A stretch of 64,000 nt of DNA, from positions 620,001-684,000 of the forward strand of contig NZ_VCGY01000001.1 of assembly GCF_016597725.1 (NCBI RefSeq), read 5' to 3'. Numbering within the stretch: the stretch's first letter is position 1; each line of letters begins with the position of its first letter. The DNA comes from Marinobacter sp. 1-4A (GTDB taxonomy: Bacteria > Pseudomonadota > Gammaproteobacteria > Pseudomonadales > Oleiphilaceae). Shown here in pieces: positions 1 to 10,233 of the stretch. The notes beneath the pieces were generated by a model. That model did not search any database, was not told the DNA's origin, and worked only from the letters and a program-made list of their open reading frames with translations. The position numbers and the translations under genes are program-made.

Positions 1-1957
1 GGGCCTGCTCCCCCTCCCCTGTACTGAACAAAACGTTCACACCCGGGTTTGATTTAACCTCTGGGAGGCCCAGCTTGTTGCGTATATCGAGATTGACCTT
101 CCAGAGTTTATTGAACTTCTCCGAGGTAACCGTAACTGCTTCCGCTTTACCCAACATGATCTTCGGCCGCAAAAACACCAGCAGATTACGCTTTACCCGG
201 CGCTCAGACTCCGACGAAAACAACCGGCCCAGATATGGGATATCGCCCAACAGCGGTACCTTGCTCTTGCTGACCGTGTAATCATCGCGGGTAAGACCGC
301 CCAGCACGATGGTTTCACCATCATCCGCGAGCACGGTTGTCTTGATCTCACGCTTGTTAGTTACGATGTCAGATGCGTTATCAATGCTATCGGCTACGCT
401 TTCTGTTGTTTGCTCTACCACCAGCCTCACAAGCCCATCCGCGCTGATTGTTGGCGTTACCTTTAACGTAAGACCAATATCGCGACGCTCAATGGTCGTG
501 AACGGGTTAGTAGTGCCATCACCAGCCACCGTAGATTGACCCGTACGGAAAGGCACATTTTGGCCCACAATAATTTCCGACTCTTGGTTATCCAATGTGA
601 TTATGCTCGGCGTCGATAATAGGTTTGCCGCCGCTGAGGTGGACAGCGCCTGCAGGAGAATGCCCCAGCTAACCCCACCCTTGTCTCTTTGGCCAGCCCC
701 CATAGTTATGCCGCCAACCGCTGGCGCAATCGCTGATTCGGTCAATATTGCGCTCAGTACATCACCGAGGCTCCTACCAACGTTGCCAAAATTGGTGCCC
801 ATCACGGGTGTTGAGGAGCCTGATTCATCGCCGACAGCTACCTGAACGCCCAAATCTTGACCCAGTTCATCACTGATTTCCACAATCGCAGCTTCAATCA
901 ATACCTGAGCACGGCGCACATCCAGCGCAGCGACAATTTCCTCCGCTTCCTGCATCAAAGACGGCTCACCACGAACAACCAATGCGTTCAGCCCTTCATC
1001 TGCGAATACCGCAAAATTACCCTGAGGTTTCGTACTGGCGCCACCACCAGCCGCACCACTTCCACCGGCTGCCTCCTTGGTGACCTCACCCATAATGCCT
1101 TTTAAAAGCTCACTAAGGCCTTTTGCATCAGCATGCTTAAGACGGATAACTTTAGTGGCCCCACCACTGGCAGAAGGCTGGTCCAGCTGTGCAATCAGGC
1201 CGCGCATTTTGCCACGAAAGGTTTCATCGCCACGAAGAATAAGGCGATTGCTGCGCTCATCAGCAGTGACGCTGTATTTTCTTGCAGAGTTATCGTTACC
1301 TGCACGACCAAGCTCATCCGGAGCAAGCTCTTGCAATAAGGCAACCATATCGCCAACCCATGCCTCTTTTAGCTTGATAACTTCCACTTCGTATTTCGAC
1401 GGGCTATCCAACTCCCGAACAATTTGCTCCATGCGTTTAATATTAGACGCGTGATCACTAATAATCAGGGCATTGGCGGCAGCCACACCCGCAAGGTGAC
1501 CATACTTTGCGACCAAGGGCCGCAGAATAGGAACCAACTCCAGCGCGTTGGCGTTATCGATCTGGATAACCCGGGTTATAAGCTGCTCGGAGGGAATACT
1601 TGAAAAACGCCCCAGCACTTCGGCGGACTGCTTCGCATCAACTTGCTGAACAACCTTGATAACCTCTTCCCCGGGAATAGCCGTAAACCCGTGCACGTTG
1701 AGCACGGCTAGAAACAGGTCGTAGATTTCGTTCTTGTTCATCGGGGCACTGGAAAGAACCGTTACCTTGCCCTTCACCCTAGGGTCTACCACAAAGCTGT
1801 ATCCGGTAATGTCTGCAACCTGAGTAACAAAAGCGCGGATGTCTGCGTCTTTGAGGTTCAGCCGCCAGGTTTCGTCCTGAGCGTAGGCTGCCGACATAAG
1901 AGGAAGAAGGATAAGCAGAGCCAAGGTCCGCAATAAATTGGTCTTGTAGTTATACAT
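1..1957 (-). CDS. gspD: Type II secretion secretin GspD (3' end cut by window edge)
   Basis: Outer-membrane secretin that forms the exit channel of the type II secretion system. The frame reads from ATG at 1957 to the left window edge without a stop, giving about 652 visible residues; usual length is 650-700, so only a short C-terminus should be missing. Residues 1-26 form a signal peptide ending AYA before QDE. An N0-type domain follows (start LNLKDADIRAFV), then repeated N1-N3 domains, a Gly/Ala/Ser-rich loop near residue 310, and the secretin core with VPFRTGQ and late ETIVLGGL-type motifs. It lies 32 bp downstream of gspC on the same strand, as expected for a gspN-C-D operon. Identification is firm; the true C-terminus is not visible. 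Confidence 0.95.
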   Translation of the reverse strand, partial: MYNYKTNLLRTLALLILLPLMSAAYAQDETWRLNLKDADIRAFVTQVADITGYSFVVDPRVKGKVTVLSSAPMNKNEIYDLFLAVLNVHGFTAIPGEEVIKVVQQVDAKQSAEVLGRFSSIPSEQLITRVIQIDNANALELVPILRPLVAKYGHLAGVAAANALIISDHASNIKRMEQIVRELDSPSKYEVEVIKLKEAWVGDMVALLQELAPDELGRAGNDNSARKYSVTADERSNRLILRGDETFRGKMRGLIAQLDQPSASGGATKVIRLKHADAKGLSELLKGIMGEVTKEAAGGSGAAGGGASTKPQGNFAVFADEGLNALVVRGEPSLMQEAEEIVAALDVRRAQVLIEAAIVEISDELGQDLGVQVAVGDESGSSTPVMGTNFGNVGRSLGDVLSAILTESAIAPAVGGITMGAGQRDKGGVSWGILLQALSTSAAANLLSTPSIITLDNQESEIIVGQNVPFRTGQSTVAGDGTTNPFTTIERRDIGLTLKVTPTISADGLVRLVVEQTTESVADSIDNASDIVTNKREIKTTVLADDGETIVLGGLTRDDYTVSKSKVPLLGDIPYLGRLFSSESERRVKRNLLVFLRPKIMLGKAEAVTVTSEKFNKLWKVNLDIRNKLGLPEVKSNPGVNVLFSTGEGEQA

Positions 1958-1989
1958 CTGGCGATTTTGTCCTGTATCGATGAACCCTG

Positions 1990-2856
1990 TCAGCGCCACT
2001 GCTCAGGTATGGCATAACTTATGGTGAGGATAGACCCGTCACGTTCGATTTCTATATCAAGGCTGGTCTGGCCACGCCAGCTCTCCAACAGCGAGCGATC
2101 CTGCTCCACATCACCCAAGCGTTGCCCGTTGATGGCAGTAATCACATCGCCAGCTTTGAGGTTCACGGCATTCAGCATGGCATTGGAACCGTTGTACACA
2201 TAACCAGAAGCGCCTGTCTCATCAACCGGGCTAAGGCCGTAAGGCGTTAGAGCGGCCACCCCAGCACTATCGAGTTGCTGCCGTGCGTTTTCTAAAAACG
2301 CTTCGGGCGAGGATTCTGCAGGCCTGCGAGCCACTTCCGCAACCATTGTGGATGAGTCATCTTCCTCGAAGGTTAATGACTCATAGCGTCCACCCCGGCG
2401 AATCAATATGCGCTCGGACTCAACTTCGGCCAGTTCGGCATTACCGGGCAAAACGTCGCCAACACGATACCAGGCTGTTTCGCCATTGCTCCCGGCCACT
2501 ATAGCACCAGAGTCTTCCGGGCGCTGACCTACTAGAACACCTTCAAGCCTAAGGCTCAACCCTGTTTCCGGCGCAGCTCGCTTAGCAGCTTCTGCCACTT
2601 CTCCCGTCGCTTCCGCGCGACCAAAAAACTCGTAGCTTGCCATGGGATAGCTACTTGAACTCAAACTCCCGGAAGCCCTACCCGCAGAGGAGTCAGCACC
2701 AGAAGAAACCGCAACCGGCTTGTCTTGCCAGACAAAAAGCCAAGTGACATTCGCCATCGCGATGCCCAAATAAATGACCAGCCACATAAGGAGCACGTTA
2801 GCGACCGCTTTCGCTATTCGATGCTGGGTTTCCGGGGCTGGCGTAACCGTCATCAA
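1990..2856 (-). CDS. gspC: Type II secretion inner-membrane protein GspC
   Basis: Bitopic inner-membrane protein that links the T2SS inner platform to the GspD secretin. Residues about 18-41 form one transmembrane segment (VLLMWLVIYLGIAM). A Ser/Gly/Ala-rich linker follows. Residues about 100-160 look like the homology region (LRLEGVLVGQRPE, then an AWYRVGD motif), which contacts the secretin. Residues about 200-285 form a PDZ domain (NLKAGDVITAINGQRL). Length (288) is normal for the family. Its ATG overlaps the TGA of gspN as ATGA, so the two are translationally coupled, and gspD follows. No other gsp genes lie in the window, as is common when gspC/D/N are separate from the main gsp cluster. 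Confidence 0.93.
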   Translation of the reverse strand: MMTVTPAPETQHRIAKAVANVLLMWLVIYLGIAMANVTWLFVWQDKPVAVSSGADSSAGRASGSLSSSSYPMASYEFFGRAEATGEVAEAAKRAAPETGLSLRLEGVLVGQRPEDSGAIVAGSNGETAWYRVGDVLPGNAELAEVESERILIRRGGRYESLTFEEDDSSTMVAEVARRPAESSPEAFLENARQQLDSAGVAALTPYGLSPVDETGASGYVYNGSNAMLNAVNLKAGDVITAINGQRLGDVEQDRSLLESWRGQTSLDIEIERDGSILTISYAIPEQWR

Positions 2857-3644
2857 CGAGCCCCCGGCAACAGCGGCTGCTTTATGCGGAACACAACATC
2901 ATCGGGGCTAGCCGTGTCTGACCAAGGCTGGCCAGCCAGATCTATCATGCGTTTATAAACCCGCAATTCCATCATACCGTTCCACAGGATGTTGGCATCT
3001 GCAGCCGGGCCGTTACCCGCCTGCTCTGAAACAACCAGCTCCACACCGCCGCTTGTGGTATCGATATTGGCCTGCATGGGTGGGAACTGTGCTTGCCCTG
3101 TCTGGTTACCCATAGGCCAGCTTACACTCCCGCCAGCCCATCTTCCGAGACCGTCCGCACGAACCATGCGGTCATCCGCCCATTCGAGAATCAAGCGGTC
3201 GATGCTTACATCGCCTTCAATCATCGCGCCGCCGCTGCGGCGAATCAGTTCTTCAAACTCAACCACGGCCACATGACCGCGAGCATTCAGCCGAGCATTT
3301 GCAGGCCAGCCCAAGGTTATATCGCCCGCAATAGACGACTGCAGAGATTCCACAGAAACCCGCACAGTCTGCTCCAAACCCGTAATGGACGGCCAACCAA
3401 GCTCCCACTCAATTCGTAAAGGAAAACCCGCAACAACAACCCCAGCCGCGCCATCCCAAAGCTTGCCCGCCACCTGCTTCACTTGAACCTGAGGAGGCAA
3501 AGAAACATGAGGAGAAGCCTGCTGCCACACCCAGCCGGCAGGAACAAATACAATCAGTGCACCGATATAGAAAAACAGCCCAAGCAGCATAAGCAAAAAC
3601 AGCTTACCGAGGCGAAAGAAAGGCTTGGATTCAGCGTCACTCAT
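2853..3644 (-). CDS. gspN: Type II secretion protein GspN
   Basis: GspN is an accessory T2SS component of the inner membrane and periplasm. The 263-residue protein has one N-terminal transmembrane segment at about 13-33 (LFLLMLLGLFFYIGALIVF). A largely beta-strand periplasmic domain follows with the family's characteristic pattern (VKQVAGKLWDGAAGVV, then LRIEWELGWPS). It is the first gene of the gspN-gspC-gspD set and overlaps gspC by 4 bp. The operon promoter should lie between 3645 and the groEL terminator at about 3750. Identification rests on pattern recognition and context. Confidence 0.88.
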   Translation of the reverse strand: MSDAESKPFFRLGKLFLLMLLGLFFYIGALIVFVPAGWVWQQASPHVSLPPQVQVKQVAGKLWDGAAGVVVAGFPLRIEWELGWPSITGLEQTVRVSVESLQSSIAGDITLGWPANARLNARGHVAVVEFEELIRRSGGAMIEGDVSIDRLILEWADDRMVRADGLGRWAGGSVSWPMGNQTGQAQFPPMQANIDTTSGGVELVVSEQAGNGPAADANILWNGMMELRVYKRMIDLAGQPWSDTASPDDVVFRIKQPLLPGAR

Positions 3645-3715
3645 TCAGTTACACACAAACAGTTGACCGGTTGCCGAGTCTAACAAACGCTTTCGCCAAG
3701 TTCATGACAAAAAAA

Positions 3716-3753
3716 CAAAAACCCCGCGCCAGTGTGAACCGACGCGGGGTTTT
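3716..3753 (-). terminator. Rho-independent terminator of groESL
   Basis: A perfect 7-bp GC stem (CCCCGCG at 3722-3728 with CGCGGGG at 3743-3749) is followed on the minus strand by a long T-rich tract (complement of the A-run at 3709-3721). It lies 67 bp beyond the groEL stop, so it ends the groES-groEL transcript. It also separates groEL from gspN. Confidence 0.85.
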
Positions 3754-3819
3754 CGAAAGCAGATCAGGCCACGTCTCTCAATTTGAGACGCAGTCGGAAT
3801 CAGCGAGTTATGAACGGCA

Positions 3820-5490
<1,671 letters not shown>

Positions 5491-5550
5491 TTAAACCGAA
5501 TTCGTTGAATCAATCGGGTTACTGACTGTTCGTGCGAATTGCTTCAGCGA

Positions 5551-5838
5551 TCACTCAAGCACGCCGTAAATATCGCTTTCGCTCATGATGAGCAGCTCTT
5601 CACCGTCGATTTTTACGGTATTGCCGGCGTATTGGCCAAATACCACGGTGTCACCCGCTTTGACTGCCAGCGCACGAGTCTCGCCATTTTCCAGAACACG
5701 ACCGTTACCCACGGCGATAACTTCACCCTGAGACGGCTTTTCTTTTGCATTACCCGGCAGCACGATGCCACCTGCAGTTTTCTCTTCTTCTTCTTTACGG
5801 CGTACAACGACACGATCGTGTAGCGGACGAATCTTCAT
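5551..5838 (-). CDS. groS: 10-kDa co-chaperonin GroES
   Basis: Heptameric lid of the GroEL chamber. The start is placed at ATG 5838, which gives a 95-residue protein beginning [12 protein letters not shown]. That matches the family start, and a GGAG ribosome-binding site lies 9-10 bases upstream. A longer in-frame reading to 5919 adds 27 residues unlike any GroES. The mobile-loop segment ([15 protein letters not shown]) and the GEVIAVGNG strand are present. It forms an operon with groEL. Confidence 0.98.
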   Translation of the reverse strand: MKIRPLHDRVVVRRKEEEEKTAGGIVLPGNAKEKPSQGEVIAVGNGRVLENGETRALAVKAGDTVVFGQYAGNTVKIDGEELLIMSESDIYGVLE

Positions 5839-5984
5839 TGCTCGGTTTCTCCAATTAGTCAGATTAATGTGGCAATGACATTTGCTGTTGATGGCCGAAT
5901 TGCTAGTGCAATCCGACAAAATTGCCCGGCCTCTAACTTGCTGTTTTCCAGCCAGTATCAGCCTGCGGCTAACTTGTGAAACCT

Positions 5985-6012
5985 ATGTGGGGTTGGCCCG
6001 AGGGTTTTCAAC
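5985..6012 (-). promoter_or_regulatory. Sigma-32-like heat-shock promoter for groES-groEL
   Basis: Reading the minus strand, TTGAA (6007-6011) is followed after 14 bases by CCCCACAT (5985-5992). The sigma-32 consensus is CTTGAA, 13-17 bases, then CCCCATNT. The site lies about 150 bp upstream of the groES start, inside the 194-bp gap between fxsA and groES. The location and the match together make a heat-shock promoter likely. Confidence 0.75.
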
Positions 6013-6032
6013 ACCCGCAACCATAAATTTTT

Positions 6033-6575
6033 TCACTTTTTATCGAGGCGATCCCGGTCGGTTTTTGTCTCGTCCCGATATTCCCCTTCGATAATATCGC
6101 CGCTCCCCTCGCGGTCGAACGGGCGCTGGCGCCCGAAGGGATTACTGCGATCACCAGAAGGGTCGTCTCCGAACGGGGAACGGCCACCACCAGCGCGGAA
6201 ATAAAACCCGCCGCTTTGGCTCGAAACCACCATGCGCTTCAAGGCTTGCGCAGCCAGCCAATGCCGACTAAACGGCAGCAAACACAAAAACCCGACAGCG
6301 TCGGTAATGAAGCCGGGGGTAAGCAAAAGCACGCCACCCACCGCCAAAATCAACCCCTCTGCCACCTCTTTTGCGGGCAACTCTCCGCTATTCAAGCGTT
6401 GATTGGCCTTAAGCAGCGTCGCCAGCCCTTGCTGGCGTAGCAACCAGGCGCCAATCACGGCCGTTAACAACACAAAGCCGATGGTATTGAACACACCAAT
6501 TGCACTGCCAACCTGAATGAGCACAGCCATTTCGGCGATGGGCATGATAATGAAAATAAACAAAAATATGGGCAT
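6033..6575 (-). CDS. fxsA: FxsA family membrane protein
   Basis: FxsA-family cytoplasmic membrane protein; the E. coli member relieves F-plasmid exclusion of phage T7. The 180-residue product has hydrophobic segments at about 2-22, 25-45 and 75-105. It carries the family pattern EMAVLIQVGSAIG near the start and the GGVLLLTPGFITDAVGFL segment in the middle. The C-terminus is a Gly/Arg/Asp-rich tail, a little longer than usual. It lies immediately upstream of groES, a frequent arrangement in gammaproteobacteria. The physiological role here is unknown. Confidence 0.9.
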   Translation of the reverse strand: MPIFLFIFIIMPIAEMAVLIQVGSAIGVFNTIGFVLLTAVIGAWLLRQQGLATLLKANQRLNSGELPAKEVAEGLILAVGGVLLLTPGFITDAVGFLCLLPFSRHWLAAQALKRMVVSSQSGGFYFRAGGGRSPFGDDPSGDRSNPFGRQRPFDREGSGDIIEGEYRDETKTDRDRLDKK

Positions 6576-6691
6576 CAGGGTCTCGTCGTCGCGGCACGTA
6601 CTATTTAACTTAGGGCAAAACCTGAAACTTCAAGATTTGGTGGGCATTTGTCTGGCTGGGCGGCCGATGAAAACCGGGCGCTTTCAGGCGC

Positions 6692-7009
6692 TTATTGCCA
6701 ACGAAACCGCCCCATAGCTACCCGGCCATTGATTACTTCCACGCCTTCAGCCTCCAGAAGGGCAACTTGTTCTTGATAAATGTCGGAGCCTTGGGGAAAG
6801 GCAATCTGGCCATTGCTGCGGATAACACGATACCAGGGAACTGAGTGGCCCGGAGGAAGCTTGCCCAGAGCACGACCAATGTAACGGGCCTGTCGCCCAA
6901 GGCCCGCCATTTCTGCTACTTGGCCGTAGCTTGCGACCTTGCCAGCCGGGATAGCAATAACAACCTGCCAAATTTTCTGGTCTTTCGTCGGCTCATCTCG
7001 CTGCTCCAT
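6692..7009 (-). CDS. Alkyltransferase-like (ATL) protein, MGMT fold without the acceptor cysteine
   Basis: A 105-residue protein with the DNA-binding domain of O6-methylguanine-DNA methyltransferases (family start IWQVVIAIPAGKVASYGQVA, then GRALGKLPPG). In true transferases the active site is PCHRV. Here the corresponding motif is PWYRV, so Trp replaces the alkyl-accepting Cys. ATL proteins of this type bind O6-alkylguanine and hand the lesion to nucleotide excision repair rather than repairing it directly. The gene starts 5 bp after the ampG stop and probably shares its transcript. Confidence 0.9.
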   Translation of the reverse strand: MEQRDEPTKDQKIWQVVIAIPAGKVASYGQVAEMAGLGRQARYIGRALGKLPPGHSVPWYRVIRSNGQIAFPQGSDIYQEQVALLEAEGVEVINGRVAMGRFRWQ

Positions 7010-7014
7010 AGCAT

Positions 7015-8361
7015 CTACCCTCCTGTTGGTTGAGGAACGTCTGACTCGCTGCCACCCGAATGATCCGGCGCCAGAGCATCCAGTCTTTCACCCTGACGAA
7101 TCATAAACACCGACAACAGAATAGCCGGGACACCCATAAGGCCCGCCACCAGGAAAAACTCTGCATAGCCAAACCCCGCAACCACCATGCCTGAGAAGCC
7201 CCCCAAAAACTTGCCTGGCAGAGTCATTAGAGAACTGAACAAGGCATACTGAGTGGCGGTGAAGGAGGCACTGGTCATACTGGAGAGCCAGGCAATAAGG
7301 GCCACATTGGCAATACCGCCACTGAGATTATCGGCACTCACCACAACCGCTAAGGTGGCCAGATTAGGCGGATACTGGGCCAGAAACACGAACAGAAGAT
7401 TGGTGCTCGCAGTCAGAATGGCGCCTACAAGCAGAATTTTTCTTGTGCCATAACGCACAACTAAAACACCGCCCGCGAGGGAGCCGGCGATGGTCATGAA
7501 AAATCCAAATATCTTGGTAACGTCTGCAACTTGGGTTTTGCTGAACCCCATAAAGTCCAGATAGAAAGGGTTTGCCATCACACCCATGGCGATATCGGAA
7601 ATGCGGTACACGGCAACCATCAACAAAATTGCAATGGATAACTCTTTGTAGCGGCGAAAGAAATCGAGAAATGGGCCGGCCACAGCCGCATAAAACCATC
7701 CCGCAAAGCGGGCTATCCGCGGGCCAAGGTGGGTTCGCTTAGCGGCTTCTTGCTCAATTTTGTGCGCTATGTCCTGAGCTGCAGAATAGTGGTTCACTCT
7801 GGGCTCTTTCACAATCAGTACGGTTATAGCTCCCACGCCAACCAAAGCAGCCATAACCTCATAGGACACCTGCCAGGACCAGAACTCTGCCAGATACAAA
7901 GCTCCAGCCCCGGCAACCAACAAAGCCAGCCGATAGCCGAAAATGTAAGTTGCCGCTAGCGCTGCTTGCAGACGTTCCTCCGCAATCTCAATACGGTAGG
8001 CATCTATAGCCACATCCTGAGTTGCAGAGGAAAACGCCACCAGCAACCCGCAAAGCGCTAGGGTTTCAGGTACCGCAATGGCGTCCACATGGGCCATCAG
8101 GTATAGGCCTGTTGCAATTCCCGCTTGCGCGAACAAGATCCAGCTACGGCGCTTACCCAGTAGCTTATCCAGCACCGGCAGTTTCAGGCGGTCCACAACC
8201 GGCGCCCAAAACACCTTGATGGAATAGGTAATTCCCAACCAACTAAAAAAGCCGATAGTGGCGGTTTCCACGCCCACATCCGCCAAGCGGGCGTTCAAAG
8301 TGGAGAAAACCAGCAAAAACGGTAACCCGGCAGAAAAACCGAGAAACAGCAAGGCAATCAC
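7015..8361 (-). CDS. ampG: AmpG-like muropeptide/MFS permease
   Basis: Major facilitator superfamily permease of the AmpG type, which imports anhydromuropeptides for peptidoglycan recycling. The product is about 448 residues with 12 or more hydrophobic segments. It shows the family start ALLFLGFSAGLPFLL, the KVFWAPVVDRLKLP motif and the SSATQDVAIDAYRIE motif. The first in-frame canonical start codon is GTG at 8361, but it falls at the edge of the first transmembrane helix. The upstream in-frame codons (to 8424) encode a plausible AmpG N-terminus (LDLIRDTLYTYTRWQ) with no ATG, GTG or TTG. A strong GGAGG lies 7 bases before an ATC codon at 8424. The true start may be non-canonical. It sits between yajQ and the ATL gene. 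Confidence 0.88.
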   Translation of the reverse strand: MIALLFLGFSAGLPFLLVFSTLNARLADVGVETATIGFFSWLGITYSIKVFWAPVVDRLKLPVLDKLLGKRRSWILFAQAGIATGLYLMAHVDAIAVPETLALCGLLVAFSSATQDVAIDAYRIEIAEERLQAALAATYIFGYRLALLVAGAGALYLAEFWSWQVSYEVMAALVGVGAITVLIVKEPRVNHYSAAQDIAHKIEQEAAKRTHLGPRIARFAGWFYAAVAGPFLDFFRRYKELSIAILLMVAVYRISDIAMGVMANPFYLDFMGFSKTQVADVTKIFGFFMTIAGSLAGGVLVVRYGTRKILLVGAILTASTNLLFVFLAQYPPNLATLAVVVSADNLSGGIANVALIAWLSSMTSASFTATQYALFSSLMTLPGKFLGGFSGMVVAGFGYAEFFLVAGLMGVPAILLSVFMIRQGERLDALAPDHSGGSESDVPQPTGG

Positions 8362-8439
8362 CTGCCAACGGGTGTAGGTGTATAGCGTATCCCGGATTAG
8401 GTCCAGGCGAGTGCCGGTTGAGATGGTGGAGCCTCCGGG

Positions 8440-8922
8440 TTAGTCGCGAAAATTATTGAACTGCAGAGGTACATCCAGTTCCGTCTCTCGCAACAACGCA
8501 ATGGCGGTTTGTAGATCGTCCCTTTTCTTACCGGTTACCCGCACTTTGTCACCCTGAATGCTGGCTTGCACTTTCAGCTTGGCATCTTTAATGAGCTTCA
8601 CAATTTTCTTCGCCATGTCTGTTTCAATGCCTTGCTTCAAAAGCAGGTGCTGTTTTACCAGCTTGCCAGCTTTGCTTTCGCCATCTTCAGCAAGGGCACG
8701 GCCGTCAATGTTGCGTTTGGCGAACGCCATTCGCAGCATATCCATTAGCTGCTCAAGCTGAAACTCCTCCGGAGCGCTGATGGTAAGGCCTTTCTCATCC
8801 TGCTCAATATCCGCATCCACGTTCTTGAAGTCCCAGCGATTACCAAGATCACGCTTGGCCTGATCCACCGCATTGGTGACTTCGTGCATGTCAATTTCAG
8901 AAACAATGTCAAAAGAGGGCAT
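8440..8922 (-). CDS. yajQ: YajQ family cyclic-di-GMP-binding protein
   Basis: A 160-residue member of the YajQ (UPF0234) family, nucleotide-binding proteins shown in Xanthomonas and Pseudomonas to bind cyclic di-GMP. The full family pattern is visible: [11 protein letters not shown] start, [13 protein letters not shown], the [13 protein letters not shown] segment, the [20 protein letters not shown] segment and the PLQFNNFRD end. An SD-like GGAG precedes the ATG, and a TATACT -10-like element sits at 8950-8955 on the minus strand. It is divergent from a degenerate-GGDEF response regulator and is followed by ampG. Confidence 0.95.
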   Translation of the reverse strand: MPSFDIVSEIDMHEVTNAVDQAKRDLGNRWDFKNVDADIEQDEKGLTISAPEEFQLEQLMDMLRMAFAKRNIDGRALAEDGESKAGKLVKQHLLLKQGIETDMAKKIVKLIKDAKLKVQASIQGDKVRVTGKKRDDLQTAIALLRETELDVPLQFNNFRD

Positions 8923-9038
8923 GATCGTTATTCTCCAGGAGCTGTAGCGAGTATACTCTTTGCTTTAAAGTGAGGGCCAAGCATACCAAGCCCCGGAATT
9001 CCCCGCATCTGACAATGGACTGGTTAAAGTAGGTAACA

Positions 9039-10010
9039 ATGCCAAACCTGGATCTTCCTATCCTCGTAGTAGACGACGCGAAATTCAGCAGTATGGTCGT
9101 TGGCCGAACCCTGCGAAATGCCGGATATCGCGACGTACGTATAGCCAACGACGCTCTGGCGGCCCTAAAACTGATGGAACAGCGCCCAGTGAGCGTGCTG
9201 ATTGCAGACTGGCTGATGCCCGAAATGGACGGGTTGGCGTTAACCGACCGGGTGCGCCAGCAGGATGAACAGATTAATCACTATACTTATGTGATCCTCC
9301 TGACTGCCCGGGAGAGTGTAGAAGCCTTGGCGGAGGCCTTTGATCGGGGCGTGGATGACTTCATTTACAAGTCCGACATGACCAAGCAACTGATCCCACG
9401 AATTTTTGCTGCGGATCGTATGGCAGATCGCCAGAACACACTGTTGCGCGCCAACGCCCTGCTCATCGAGAACAACCGCGAACTGGAATCCAGCAACATC
9501 ATTGATCTGGAAACCGGGCTGTGCAACCACCGTTACGGCCGCGACCGCCTTACCAAAATGCTTCGGCATGCAGAGTCCAGAGGCGGCGCAACCGCCTATG
9601 TATTGTGCGGGATTCGAAACTGGCAAGAGTTGAAGCGCAAGCACCCGCCCACGGTAATGTCCGAACTGGCGGTTGGTATCGCTCGCAGGCTAAGCACCCT
9701 GATTCGCCCTATTGATGTTTTATGCCGTGTGGGCGACAACCAGTTCGCGCTTATTGCGTATTTCTCCAACAGCGATCACTGCACAACAACCGCCTTCCGC
9801 CGGGTTTTCGATGGTATTAACCATAAAGCACTGAAAACCACGGCTGGCTATATTTCCGTTGAAGCAAGTATGGCGCTATGCAAGGCAGATGCACAGCATG
9901 GCACGCCATCCATTCAAGACATGGAGCAAGCAGCTGTGCACGGCTTAGTAGATGCCTATGAAACTCGGCGATTTACCGATACCACACCAACGCTGGGAAC
10001 AAGCGCCTGA
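9039..10010 (+). CDS. Response regulator with degenerate GGDEF domain (probable c-di-GMP receptor)
   Basis: A 323-residue protein with an N-terminal receiver domain (residues about 6-125; acidic DD after LVV, phospho-acceptor Asp in LIADWLMPEMDG, Lys in the FIYKSD region) and a C-terminal GGDEF-fold domain (about 155-290). The catalytic GG[DE]EF is replaced by GDNQF and the early part of the domain is also altered, so diguanylate cyclase activity is unlikely. The inhibitory-site motif RxxD is kept (RPID), exactly five residues before the degenerate signature. It may therefore bind c-di-GMP without making it. It is divergent from yajQ. The N-terminus follows a weak SD (GTAGGT). Confidence 0.85.
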   Translation: MPNLDLPILVVDDAKFSSMVVGRTLRNAGYRDVRIANDALAALKLMEQRPVSVLIADWLMPEMDGLALTDRVRQQDEQINHYTYVILLTARESVEALAEAFDRGVDDFIYKSDMTKQLIPRIFAADRMADRQNTLLRANALLIENNRELESSNIIDLETGLCNHRYGRDRLTKMLRHAESRGGATAYVLCGIRNWQELKRKHPPTVMSELAVGIARRLSTLIRPIDVLCRVGDNQFALIAYFSNSDHCTTTAFRRVFDGINHKALKTTAGYISVEASMALCKADAQHGTPSIQDMEQAAVHGLVDAYETRRFTDTTPTLGTSA

Positions 10011-10065
10011 CGCAAAGAACAATCTGTAACATTGAGACACACATCACACACAGACATATTTAAGC

Positions 10066-10233
10066 GAAAGACCTATTCTGAAATTGTGGATTTAAGCAGT
10101 ATCCCCCATGGCGGAGGAGCCGAGTTGTACCTCCGCCGCCAAATGGGAAATCCACCGAATTAACGAATTTTTCAGGCACTTTCGTTTGTTCTCCTTTTTT
10201 AGGCCAGCTTCTTAGCTGGCCTTTTTGTTTTTT
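10066..10233 (+). ncRNA. Candidate structured small RNA ending in an intrinsic terminator
   Basis: This gap has no convincing ORF but contains nested perfect pairings. GTGGATTT (10086-10093) pairs with AAATCCAC (10148-10155), CCCAT (10105-10109) with ATGGG (10143-10147), and GGCGGAGG (10110-10117) with CCTCCGCC (10130-10137). A strong terminator follows at 10201-10233. A possible promoter precedes it: TTGAGA near 10033, 17 bases, then CATATT. The predicted transcript is about 165 nt. The apical region holds overlapping GGA motifs of the kind bound by RsmA/CsrA, but I do not recognise a named RNA family. It could also be a 3' UTR of the upstream response regulator gene. Confidence 0.45.
10201..10233 (+). 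terminator. Intrinsic terminator
   Basis: A perfect stem AGGCCAGCT (10201-10209) / AGCTGGCCT (10214-10222) with a TCTT loop is followed by an almost pure T tract to 10233 on the plus strand. It ends the candidate sRNA or the response regulator transcript and insulates the downstream AraC gene. Confidence 0.88.

Noticed and set aside
9240..9644. 134-residue minus-strand frame opposite the response regulator
   Set aside because: It is antisense to conserved REC/GGDEF coding sequence, with no RBS or recognisable domain.
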